DNA of 22,512 nt, taken from assembly GCA_900552055.1 (NCBI GenBank), contig URYI01000017.1:1-22512 (forward strand). Direction: 5' to 3'. Both the position numbers and the translations under genes were made by a program. The notes beneath the pieces were generated by a model, which saw only the letters and a program-made list of their open reading frames with translations, made no database searches and had not been told where the DNA came from. The stretch is from an uncultured Eubacteriales bacterium (GTDB taxonomy: Bacteria > Bacillota > Clostridia > Christensenellales > QALW01). Shown here piece after piece: positions 14,124-22,036 of the stretch; positions within the stretch are counted from its first letter, which is position 1; each line of letters opens with the position of its first letter.

Positions 14124-15998
14124 ATGAAGAAAAAAATACTCGCCCTTTGCCTGTTTACCGTTTTAGCGTTCACCTGTGCGGTTCCGGCCGCAGCTGAGCC
14201 GTATAGGAATTATACCTTTGATATGGAAAGCGTATGGCCTGAACCCCAGGCGTATGTCGTGGACGACTATATAAGCTCGGATAGAATAGGTGTTGATAAT
14301 CTGGTTGCTCCTGCCGACCTTAATGAAGGCGTGTTTATTTTGGACGGCAAGAAAGACGGCGGCAGTGAAACTCCCTCGGATGAGACGGGCGACGGCACCG
14401 AAACTGGTGACGGAACTGAAACGGGCGACGGCACCGAGACGGGCGATGGAACCGGAACAGACGGCACAACTACGGACGAGGGCACGGCCGCGGACGAAGG
14501 AACCTCGGATGGAACGGGTACGGATGACGGTACCGGCGACGGCACTGAAACGGGTGACGGCACTGGGACCGGCGGCGGAACCACCCAGGGCGGCGGCTCG
14601 GCGACCAGCTCCAACGTACAGAATATTCTGGTCAATCCTCAGGATTTCGCTGTTTCCAAGCCTGACGGCTATATAGCTATAGCTGATACCGGCAATAACC
14701 GGGTTGTAATCCTCAATTCGCAGCGTGAATTTGTGCAGGCTATATATTATATAGAATGTTATGTTCCTGAGGAAGAGGCCGTGGGCAAGACCCTGCTGAG
14801 CGGCCCCGAAGGCGTGTTTTTCACCCGCGATGAGCAAATGCTTTATGTAGCCGATACAGGCAACAAACGCATTCTTAAATATCAGCTTAACACTGAAACC
14901 GGACTTTTTGAATCCTATGAGTGCCTCTGGGAACCCACGGGCATAAATGATTATCTTGCCGGTACTGGTTCAGAGGAACAGCAGAGATATACCCCTACTA
15001 AAGTAGTAGCTGACGAAGGAGGCCGTATATTTGTGGTTTCTGACGGCAACCACAGAGGCCTTATACAGCTGGACGCTTCAGGGGAATTTATAAAATTCGT
15101 AGGTGCTACCATTACTGAAGCTACCATGAGCGCGCTCTGGCGCCGGCTTTTAACTTCTACGCAGCGGGATCAGATTGCGGACAATCTTGCTACCGAATAT
15201 ACCAATGTGTTTTTAGACAGCGACGGATTGATATTTGGTACCGTGGGTAACGTAGAGGCTATGGATCTTTTTAATCACTTTACCGGCGGCAGCCTTGTGG
15301 GCGCTCAGGTAAAGCGCATAACAGCCAACGGCGACGACGTGCTTGCCCGGAACGGCGTTGTGCCTCCGTCAGGGGACTTCTCAGACAATACCTCCGACCG
15401 TACAACCTGGTCCTTCTTTGTGGACGTAACCGTATCCGATGCAGGCGTGTACAGCTGCCTGGATTCCAACAAGGGCCGCATATTTACCTACAATCCCAAC
15501 GGCGATCTGCTGTATGTGTTCGGAGCTCAGGGAGATACAATGGGTTCCTTCCGGACCCCGGCGGCCATTGACCTGTTTGACGATACGACCATAGGGGTGC
15601 TGGACAGCACCACTGGTCAGATAACCATTTTCCGGCCGACTGAATACGGAGAGACCATACTTATGGCTACCATGCAGCAGGCCAACCGCGAATATGACAC
15701 GGCGCTGGCTACCTGGAACCAGGTGCTTGAAATGTCCGCCAACTCTCAGCTTGCTTACCGCAATATAGGTAAGATACAGTATATTCAGGGCGATTATAAA
15801 TCTGCCTGCGATAACTTCTTCCTTGCCTATGACCAGGAGGAATATGGTCAGGCGTTTGCTAAATACCGCAATCAGATACTGGAAGATGTTATGCCTGTAT
15901 TGATGACGGTCATTATAGCGCTGGTGGTTATTTATATCGTGTATAAAATTGTCCGCAGGACGCGGAGCTTTATTAAGAGAGGGGGCCGGGAAGAATGA
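14124..15998 (+). CDS. Secreted NHL-repeat/TPR protein with C-terminal membrane anchor
   Basis: A 624-residue protein. A signal peptide (1-24, cleavage after PAAA) leads into a short conserved-looking region, then a Thr/Gly/Asp/Glu linker (about 88-160) built on TGDGTE repeats. A beta-propeller follows (about 170-515) with NHL signatures GYIAIADTGNNRVVILN, MLYVADTGNKRILKYQ, RIFVVSDGNHRGLIQLD and GVLDSTTGQITIF. A TPR-like helical part (about 518-584) contains YDTALATWNQVLEMSANSQLA and GDYKSACDNFFLAY. A membrane segment at about 590-612 and a basic cytoplasmic tail end the protein. The start has AAGGAGG at 7 bp. The stop overlaps the Yip1 gene by 4 bp (ATGA). NHL propellers bind protein, glycan or RNA partners; here the topology puts the propeller outside the cell, so it may bind ligand or scaffold the transporter. 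Function unproven. Confidence 0.85.
   Translation: MKKKILALCLFTVLAFTCAVPAAAEPYRNYTFDMESVWPEPQAYVVDDYISSDRIGVDNLVAPADLNEGVFILDGKKDGGSETPSDETGDGTETGDGTETGDGTETGDGTGTDGTTTDEGTAADEGTSDGTGTDDGTGDGTETGDGTGTGGGTTQGGGSATSSNVQNILVNPQDFAVSKPDGYIAIADTGNNRVVILNSQREFVQAIYYIECYVPEEEAVGKTLLSGPEGVFFTRDEQMLYVADTGNKRILKYQLNTETGLFESYECLWEPTGINDYLAGTGSEEQQRYTPTKVVADEGGRIFVVSDGNHRGLIQLDASGEFIKFVGATITEATMSALWRRLLTSTQRDQIADNLATEYTNVFLDSDGLIFGTVGNVEAMDLFNHFTGGSLVGAQVKRITANGDDVLARNGVVPPSGDFSDNTSDRTTWSFFVDVTVSDAGVYSCLDSNKGRIFTYNPNGDLLYVFGAQGDTMGSFRTPAAIDLFDDTTIGVLDSTTGQITIFRPTEYGETILMATMQQANREYDTALATWNQVLEMSANSQLAYRNIGKIQYIQGDYKSACDNFFLAYDQEEYGQAFAKYRNQILEDVMPVLMTVIIALVVIYIVYKIVRRTRSFIKRGGREE
14385..14456 (+). repeat. 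18-bp in-frame minisatellite (TGDGTE) in the NHL gene
   Basis: Four consecutive 18-bp units encode TGDGTE, TGDGTE, TGDGTE and TGDGTG. Related decayed units continue to about 14580. The copies differ at synonymous sites, so the expansion is not very recent. Changes in copy number would lengthen or shorten the acidic linker without a frameshift. Confidence 0.85.
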
Positions 15999-16681
15999 GC
16001 GAGCTTGCGGTAAAAAACAGCGTGCGCGGCGAGCGTTTCAAAGCAGGTCTTAGAAAATACGGTGACGCCTTTAAATTCCTCTTTTATGTTATGATACATC
16101 CCTTTAAGGGGTTCTGGGACTTAAAGCATGATAAAAGAGGGCATTTAGGCGTAGGCTTTACCGTGCTGGCGCTTTACATCATCTCTCAGATTTTTTTCCA
16201 GCAGTTTGGCGGATTCAGCTTTAATATAATGGCGGCGTATCCGAGAGGGATAAATATTGTAAGCACTACTTTCACTACAGCCATTACAGTGCTGCTGTGG
16301 TGCTGTGCAAACTGGGCAATAACAACCCTGTTCAACGGCGAAGGAAGCATGAGGGACATATTTATATATACTTCCTATTCCATTATGCCTACTTTGCTGA
16401 TGACCTTCTTCCAGACCTTTGCCAGCTTTGTGATGTCGGTGGATGAATCCTCCATATTTTCCTTCCTGGGCTTCTTGGGCACCTTCTGGACGGGCCTGCT
16501 GCTCTATACGGGTACTATGACCACCCATCAGTACGGCGCGATAGCTACGTTCTTTATTATACTGTTTATTGTATTCGGAATGGCGCTTATAGCCTTTATA
16601 GCCATGCTGTTCTTCTTCCTTTTGCAGCAGCTGGTAAGCGTGGTATACACCATATACAGGGAAATTACCATGCGCTTCTGA
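15995..16681 (+). CDS. Yip1-family multispanning membrane protein
   Basis: A 228-residue integral membrane protein. The cytoplasmic start contains FYVMIHPFKGFWDLKHDKRG, a pattern characteristic of bacterial Yip1-domain proteins (a PxxGFxxLK-like motif before the first membrane helix). About five hydrophobic segments follow: VGFTVLALYIISQIFF, FTTAITVLLWCCANWAITTLF, YSIMPTLLMTFFQTFASFVM, FLGFLGTFWTGLLLYTG and a long C-terminal one. GEGSMRDIFIYTSYSIMP is a second typical family motif. Its molecular role in bacteria is not established. It overlaps the NHL gene by 4 bp, so the two products are probably made in fixed ratio and may act together in the membrane. Confidence 0.85.
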   Translation: MSELAVKNSVRGERFKAGLRKYGDAFKFLFYVMIHPFKGFWDLKHDKRGHLGVGFTVLALYIISQIFFQQFGGFSFNIMAAYPRGINIVSTTFTTAITVLLWCCANWAITTLFNGEGSMRDIFIYTSYSIMPTLLMTFFQTFASFVMSVDESSIFSFLGFLGTFWTGLLLYTGTMTTHQYGAIATFFIILFIVFGMALIAFIAMLFFFLLQQLVSVVYTIYREITMRF

Positions 16682-16966
16682 TAACTTTGGAGGCTCACTA
16701 ATTAATTATTCTCATTTCCGGCCTTTAAGCGGACGATTGTTCAATATAAGGGCCGGGCGGAAAGGCCGCAGGAATAAAATGCGGCGCGTTCGCATCCGGA
16801 GCGTAAAAAGCTCCTGCAGAACGAAATATCTTTATTCAGAAGGCGCCTAAAATATGTTCTGTTCATATTATTAGGCAGCGCTGCAAACAAGGAGTGTTCG
16901 GTGTTTTATGACAGGTTTGTTTTTTAAAACGGCAGTGCCGGCGCGAAAAAAAGGAGGGAGTCAAGC
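16682..16966. other. Structured 285-bp gap between Yip1 and DUF5696 genes
   Basis: The only long gap inside the operon. It holds CGGCCTTT/AAAGGCCG (16719-16726 with 16761-16768), ggagc/gctcc (16798-16814), and a longer near-perfect stem gcctaaaatatg/catattattaggc (about 16845-16876). None is followed by a clear T tract. No convincing promoter was found. It may be a processing, attenuation or stability element that sets the level of the distal genes. Confidence 0.5.
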
Positions 16967-19771
16967 ATGCAGAAACGTATGCCGCAGCAATTAAAAATCT
17001 TCCTTATTAAGCTTGTAGTCCTACTGGTGATTGCGGCTATTGTCGCCACGATGATTGTTATAAGCACAAGGGTTACCGGCCAAACTTCAACGTACGCTTT
17101 CCCCGATGTATCGGGACTGCCGGCATTTGAATTTGGCGACAAGGTGTTTAACAGATTGTCGGAGGTAGATGATAACGGCGAGGAAATCTATAAGGAATAT
17201 AAGCTGGTAGAGGAAAACGATAATTATGAACTGTATTTCAGTGACAGCGACCTTGATATAGCTTTGGTGCACAAGGCTTCGGGCGAAGTGTGGTTCTCTA
17301 ATCCCAGCGAGCAGACCATTCAGGCAAGCACAGGTATGTCCGCGCGCATGAGGAGTCAGCTTATTATCCGTACTGTGGATAAAACCAGCGAATCCATCAG
17401 CACTAAGAACAGTTATACCGACAGCTTGGCCTATCAAAAGGACAGGGATGAAAATAACCTGGATGCGGGCAAAGATGTTCTTAAGCAATATTATATTACC
17501 ACCAATCCCGAAGGCGGGCTGAGGGTAGTATACATAATCGGACAGGTGCCCCTGCCGTATAATTTCCCGGTGCTTATTCCTGAGGCGCGGTACAGCGAAC
17601 TGCTCGCCACGATAGAGGCTAACGGCGGATTGACGGCAAGAATGCTTACCGAGGCCAATTATAAGCTGGTTAATTCGACAATCTGGGCGGATACAACCTC
17701 AACTACCATAACTAACGACCAGAAAGATAATATAAAATCCAATGCGCCCAATATAGAGGATTTGCTCGCAGAGGGCGGAAGCTATTATGTGCTGCATTCG
17801 GTTTCCATCTGGCAGAACAGGCTGCTGCTGAGCAATATGGAAAGTTATTTTGCCGAGTCGGGTATCACGGCTGAGGAAATAGACGAGTACAACGATAGTG
17901 CCGGATTTGTTTCGGACAACAGCAATCTTTTCCTGGTCCCCATGGATTATTATCTGGAGGCTGACGGCCTTAAAGTAAGCGTGCCGTCAGAGGAAATTGA
18001 ATATGACGATTCCCGCTATGATATAACCAGCATCACGCTTATGGAGTATTTCGGAAGCGCTGACAGCACCGAAGAGGGATATATAGTGGTTCCGGATGGT
18101 TCGGGAGCGTTAATCAATTTCAATAACGGCAAGGTTCAGCTTTCTTCTGAAATGTCCATTCCCCTTTACGGAGAGGACAGAGGCAAGGGCAACAGCTATG
18201 ACAAAGCGCCTGCCATTACAGAGCAGGGATATCTTCCCGTATGGGGAATTAAGAAGGAAACCAGCTCGCTTTTCTGCATTATAGAAGGCGCTGAGGCCGT
18301 AGCCACCGTCAAAGCGGACGTAAACCGCGGCTCGCGCAGCCCCAGCAATAAGGCCTGGGCTGAATTCCAGTATGTGGGCAGCGATGACGTAAGCTTTTTA
18401 GGCTTGGATCAGACCCTGACAGCTTATCAGGAAGAACCCATAAAAGAGAAGATCGAAGTAAAATACAGCATTTTGCCTGCTTCTGAAGGAAATGAATACA
18501 GCGATATGGCCAGATATTACAGAGAATATCTTATAGCCAGGGATGACCTCAGAGAGCAGACCGCTAAGGAAAATATCCCCTTCAACGTTGAACTGGAAGG
18601 GGCTATAGACTCATATGAGACCGCCTTTGGCGTAGGGTACTGGTACGTTAATCCGCTGACCTCCTACAGTCAGGCTCAGGAGATACTATCCTTGCTTACT
18701 GACGGCGGCGTGGAAAATATTTCAGTCCGCTACAGGGGCTGGGCCAATCAGGGGCTTTATAACCGTTACTGGAACCGCATCAGGCTTTTGTCTGAGATGG
18801 GTTCAAGAGATGAGCTTAACCAGCTTATAAGCTATGCAGCAGATAACAATATAGATATTTTCTATGACGTCGAGTTAATAACAGTCGGTACGGCGAATCT
18901 GCTGGACGGGTTCTTTACCTATACAGACGTTTCCAGGGAAATATCCAGGAGCAACGCTTTTTATAAGCAGTTTGATCTTATGAACAGCAGCAACTGGAGT
19001 GGCTCTTATATAGTTAAACCCTCTAAAGTTTCTTCGGCTGCGCAGACCTTGATAGAAGATTTCAAGGATATGGGGCTTAATTCCATCTGCTTAGGCAGGA
19101 TGGGCGAGGTGCTTACAGGCGATTATAACACAAATGAACTGAACGATAGGAACGAGGTTCAGGATATATATGCCGATGTTAATAAGCTTTTTGAGGATGC
19201 CGGCTTTAAAATAGCCAATGTAGGCGCAAACAGCTATATGCTCGGCGGTACCAGCGTGCTCTTTGAACTGCCCAATACCAGCAGCACGCATTATATGGCT
19301 GACGAGTCCATTCCCTTCTATCAGATGGTAGTGCATGGCCTTATAAGCTATTCGGGCGAAGCTATAAATCAGAGCGGCGATCCCCAGCGTTCTCTGCTTA
19401 ATGCGGTTGAATACGGCGCGGGCCTGTTCTACCGCTGGATGTATGCCGACGATGTTGAGATGTACGACAACGATGTTGAGATGTACGACAACGATGTTGA
19501 GATGTACGACAACTATTATGAGGACATGTATGCGCTTAATTATGTGTCCTGGCTGGATAACGCTATTGAAAGCTATACACGTTATAACGAGGAACTGGGC
19601 CATACAGCTCAGCTTAGGATGACCAACCATCGGCGCATAAGCGAAGACCTGAGCCTGACAGAATATGAAGACGGAACTCAGGTGTATGTCAACTACAGCA
19701 ATACCGAAACAACCGTGGACGGCGTAACCGTTCCGGCTAATGATTATTTAGTTGTAAGGAAGGGGGCTTAG
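16967..19771 (+). CDS. Membrane-anchored DUF5696 protein
   Basis: A 934-residue protein. A basic start and one membrane segment (about 11-33) anchor a large extracytoplasmic part. Family markers are LDIALVHKASGEVWFSNP (about 90-107), EYFGSADSTEEGYIVVPDGSGALINFNNGK (about 361-390) with SIPLYGEDRG just after, NPLTSYSQAQEILSLLTDGGVENISVRYRGW (about 562-592), and SIPFYQMVVHGLISYSGEAIN (about 782-802). The second half looks like a TIM-barrel glycosidase-like fold, but no catalytic residues can be assigned. An insert of three DVEMYDN repeats lies at about 829-849. The start follows GGAGGG at 8 bp. The gene ends 4 bp before the next permease. The role is unknown; glycan processing or binding at the membrane surface is inferred from context. 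Confidence 0.85.
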   Translation: MQKRMPQQLKIFLIKLVVLLVIAAIVATMIVISTRVTGQTSTYAFPDVSGLPAFEFGDKVFNRLSEVDDNGEEIYKEYKLVEENDNYELYFSDSDLDIALVHKASGEVWFSNPSEQTIQASTGMSARMRSQLIIRTVDKTSESISTKNSYTDSLAYQKDRDENNLDAGKDVLKQYYITTNPEGGLRVVYIIGQVPLPYNFPVLIPEARYSELLATIEANGGLTARMLTEANYKLVNSTIWADTTSTTITNDQKDNIKSNAPNIEDLLAEGGSYYVLHSVSIWQNRLLLSNMESYFAESGITAEEIDEYNDSAGFVSDNSNLFLVPMDYYLEADGLKVSVPSEEIEYDDSRYDITSITLMEYFGSADSTEEGYIVVPDGSGALINFNNGKVQLSSEMSIPLYGEDRGKGNSYDKAPAITEQGYLPVWGIKKETSSLFCIIEGAEAVATVKADVNRGSRSPSNKAWAEFQYVGSDDVSFLGLDQTLTAYQEEPIKEKIEVKYSILPASEGNEYSDMARYYREYLIARDDLREQTAKENIPFNVELEGAIDSYETAFGVGYWYVNPLTSYSQAQEILSLLTDGGVENISVRYRGWANQGLYNRYWNRIRLLSEMGSRDELNQLISYAADNNIDIFYDVELITVGTANLLDGFFTYTDVSREISRSNAFYKQFDLMNSSNWSGSYIVKPSKVSSAAQTLIEDFKDMGLNSICLGRMGEVLTGDYNTNELNDRNEVQDIYADVNKLFEDAGFKIANVGANSYMLGGTSVLFELPNTSSTHYMADESIPFYQMVVHGLISYSGEAINQSGDPQRSLLNAVEYGAGLFYRWMYADDVEMYDNDVEMYDNDVEMYDNYYEDMYALNYVSWLDNAIESYTRYNEELGHTAQLRMTNHRRISEDLSLTEYEDGTQVYVNYSNTETTVDGVTVPANDYLVVRKGA
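19451..19513 (+). repeat. Three identical 21-bp in-frame repeats (DVEMYDN)
   Basis: Units 19451-19471, 19472-19492 and 19493-19513 are identical base for base and encode DVEMYDN three times within the DUF5696 gene. Identity at synonymous positions points to recent expansion by slippage. Each unit is a multiple of three, so copy-number change alters protein length but not frame. A polymerase or assembly artefact is also possible. Confidence 0.9.
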
Positions 19772-19775
19772 GCGC

Positions 19776-20744
19776 ATGTATAAACCGCGTTCACGCAAGC
19801 TTGATCTTATGACCAAGCGCTCACTTTGGGGCTGGATTTTCGTGCTGCCGTTTATAGTAGGTTTTCTGGTGTTTATAATGTCGCCGCTCTATACCTCGCT
19901 TATGCTGAGTTTTAGGACTGCCCAAACCGTATCGGTAGGAGCGATGCTGGAATCGACCGGTATGGTGGTAGACGCGACAGTTTCATCCGGGACTGGTTTG
20001 GCTGGCAACGGGATAGCTCATTATGTACAGGCACTGACTAAGGATACTGCCTATATTACTGCGCTGAAAAATGTTGCAACGGGCGAACTGATATATATTC
20101 CGGCAATACTTATTTTCAGCTTTATAATCGCTAACGTGCTTAACCAGCAGTTTGTGGGCCGAGGAGTGGCCCGCGCGATATTCTTCATGCCGGTAGTTAC
20201 TTCTACCGGTGCGGCTTCGGGCACGCTGGGCAATAACTGGGCCATACACCAGATGTCCAACGGCACAAGCGCTTCAACAACGGATATGGGGCTGGATATA
20301 GTAGGCATGCTGGAAAATACGCTGCGGGAAATGAACGGCCTGGGGGGCTTTGCTGATTTTATAACGGGCGCCTTTGGGGAACTGAGTAATATTATAACGC
20401 TTTCGGGCGTGCAGATACTGATATTCCTTGCGGCGCTGCAAACCATATCGCCGGCGCTTTTTGAAGCTTCGGATGTTGAGGGTGCGACTAAATGGGAGGC
20501 CTTCTGGAAAATAACCTTCCCCATGGTCAGTCCGATGATACTGGTTAATACAATGTACACCATGATAGACGTATTAACCGGCCAGAATAACAGCGTAATA
20601 GCTATGTTGTTTGGACGAACAACCTCGCAGAATGAGGTTTCTCTGACAATGGCGATGGGCTGGACTTACTTTGTAGCGGCTGCGATAGTTATATTTGCAG
20701 TCTCAGGCATAATATCCAAGTTTGTTTATAACGAAAATGATTAA
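19776..20744 (+). CDS. CUT1-type sugar ABC permease, MalF-like (pair 2)
   Basis: A 322-residue permease. The first membrane segment (about 17-42, LWGWIFVLPFIVGFLVFIMSPLYTSLMLSF) is followed by an unusual polar stretch of about 55 residues rich in Thr, Ser and Gly (about 47-105). Membrane segments YIPAILIFSFIIANVL and GVARAIFFMPVVTSTG follow. A second long polar region (about 148-200) precedes the EAA loop EASDVEGATKWEAFWKITFP at about 230. Sequence is clearly different from the pair 1 permease. AAGGAAGGGGG inside the end of the DUF5696 gene supports the start. The extracellular insertions may contact the binding protein or DUF5696 partner. Loop topology is estimated by eye. Confidence 0.88.
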   Translation: MYKPRSRKLDLMTKRSLWGWIFVLPFIVGFLVFIMSPLYTSLMLSFRTAQTVSVGAMLESTGMVVDATVSSGTGLAGNGIAHYVQALTKDTAYITALKNVATGELIYIPAILIFSFIIANVLNQQFVGRGVARAIFFMPVVTSTGAASGTLGNNWAIHQMSNGTSASTTDMGLDIVGMLENTLREMNGLGGFADFITGAFGELSNIITLSGVQILIFLAALQTISPALFEASDVEGATKWEAFWKITFPMVSPMILVNTMYTMIDVLTGQNNSVIAMLFGRTTSQNEVSLTMAMGWTYFVAAAIVIFAVSGIISKFVYNEND

Positions 20745-20757
20745 AGGGGGTGTTGGG

Positions 20758-21909
20758 ATGGCTAAGGAAAAAACCGAGCAGGTTTTAAAGGAGCAGAGGA
20801 CCGCGGCTGAGACAGATAAAAATGTTTCGGAGGAAAAGGTCAAAAACAAAAAAGAAAAAGCCACCAAACGCTCCAGAAAGCCTGAAAGAGCAGTTAATTT
20901 AGTAGGAGCTGAGGAAATAGACAGCATAAAGATAGAAAAGGCTAAAGGCTTGGACCGTATAAAGCAGATTTTAAAATCCAAAAGGCTGCGCAAGGTAGTA
21001 TGGGCTATAGTGCGAACGGTTCTGCTTACGGGATTATGCTTTCTGGTGCTGTATCCTATACTTACGTTGCTTATCACCTCGCTCAAATCAGAGCAGGATA
21101 TGTATGACAGTACGGTTATATTCATACCGCGTTCATTGAACTTTTTAAACTATATTGCCATGTGGAATCACATGGGTGCGGGCAATCTGATGCTGAATAG
21201 CATTGTATCCTCGCTGGGACTGGGCGTCCTGCAGATGGTTTCGTGTACTCTGGTAGCATATGGCCTGGCTCGCTTTAAATTTAAAGGCCGCGGGCTGATT
21301 TTCGCTCTGGTAATAATAACCCTTGTTATACCGATACAGCTGCTTGCAGACTCCATGAGACTGAGATACCAGAATTTCAATATATTGACAATGTTTTCTA
21401 TGAATTCGCGGTATATTTATAATACCAATCAGGGCTTGAACCTGATCGGCAGCTGGGCAGTATTTATTGCCATGAGCGCAACAGCGGTCATGTACAGGAA
21501 CGGTTTGTATATCTTCCTGCTGAGACAGTATTTCAAGAACCAGCCCAAGGAGCTGGAGGAAGCGGCTTATATAGACGGAGCCAATACTTTCAGGACCTTC
21601 TGGCAGATAATGCTGCCTAGCGCAATGCCTCTATTAATAACAGTATTTTTGTTCGCATTCGTGTTCCAGTATAATGATGCATGGTATTTGAGAATGCTGT
21701 ATCCATCAGCGCCGGTTATGGCGAACCGAATAGGACAGGCGGGATATACATATGTCACGCAGGTGCTGGACAAACAAAACGATACTGCGGTACAAACCAT
21801 ATATGACGCGGTAGCCGTTATACTTCACATTATTCCGCTGATTATCCTCTATGTATTCTGTCAGCAGTTCTTTACTCAATCTATTGAACGGTCAGGTATG
21901 GTCGGATAA
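20758..21909 (+). CDS. CUT1-type sugar ABC permease, MalG-like (pair 2), with charged N-terminal extension
   Basis: A 383-residue permease. An N-terminal cytoplasmic extension of about 80 residues, very rich in Lys and Glu (EKVKNKKEKATKRSRKPE), precedes the first membrane segment at about 82-108. This extension is absent from pair 1. The core has TSLKSEQDMYDSTVIFIPRSLNFLNYIAMW, ARFKFKGRGLIFALVIITLVIP and the EAA loop EEAAYIDGANTFRTFWQIMLP at about 267. ATG 20758 has AAAGGGGGTG upstream and is preferred to the in-frame TTG 20722, which lies inside the preceding gene. It ends the operon, 84 bp before a terminator. With the preceding permease it should form a second membrane channel. The extension might bind the missing ATPase or another cytoplasmic partner. 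Confidence 0.9.
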   Translation: MAKEKTEQVLKEQRTAAETDKNVSEEKVKNKKEKATKRSRKPERAVNLVGAEEIDSIKIEKAKGLDRIKQILKSKRLRKVVWAIVRTVLLTGLCFLVLYPILTLLITSLKSEQDMYDSTVIFIPRSLNFLNYIAMWNHMGAGNLMLNSIVSSLGLGVLQMVSCTLVAYGLARFKFKGRGLIFALVIITLVIPIQLLADSMRLRYQNFNILTMFSMNSRYIYNTNQGLNLIGSWAVFIAMSATAVMYRNGLYIFLLRQYFKNQPKELEEAAYIDGANTFRTFWQIMLPSAMPLLITVFLFAFVFQYNDAWYLRMLYPSAPVMANRIGQAGYTYVTQVLDKQNDTAVQTIYDAVAVILHIIPLIILYVFCQQFFTQSIERSGMVG

Positions 21910-21993
21910 TTATTTGCTGAGGAATGTATATATAAAGTAGTAACCGGTTCTTAATAAAATAGCAGTTAGTTCATAGATACAACAAATCATTAG

Positions 21994-22036
21994 GCCGCCC
22001 GAGCTGTGCAAAACAGCACTGGCGGCTTTCTCTTTT
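21994..22036 (+). terminator. Terminator of the large transport operon
   Basis: An outer stem GCCGCC (21994-21999)/GGCGGC (22021-22026) and an inner stem GCTGT/ACAGC enclose gcaaa, followed by tttctctttt. Position and orientation fit the end of the operon. Confidence 0.88.

Noticed and set aside
20722..20757. TTG start for the last permease
   Set aside because: It lies inside the preceding gene without a ribosome site, while ATG 20758 follows AAAGGGGGTG.
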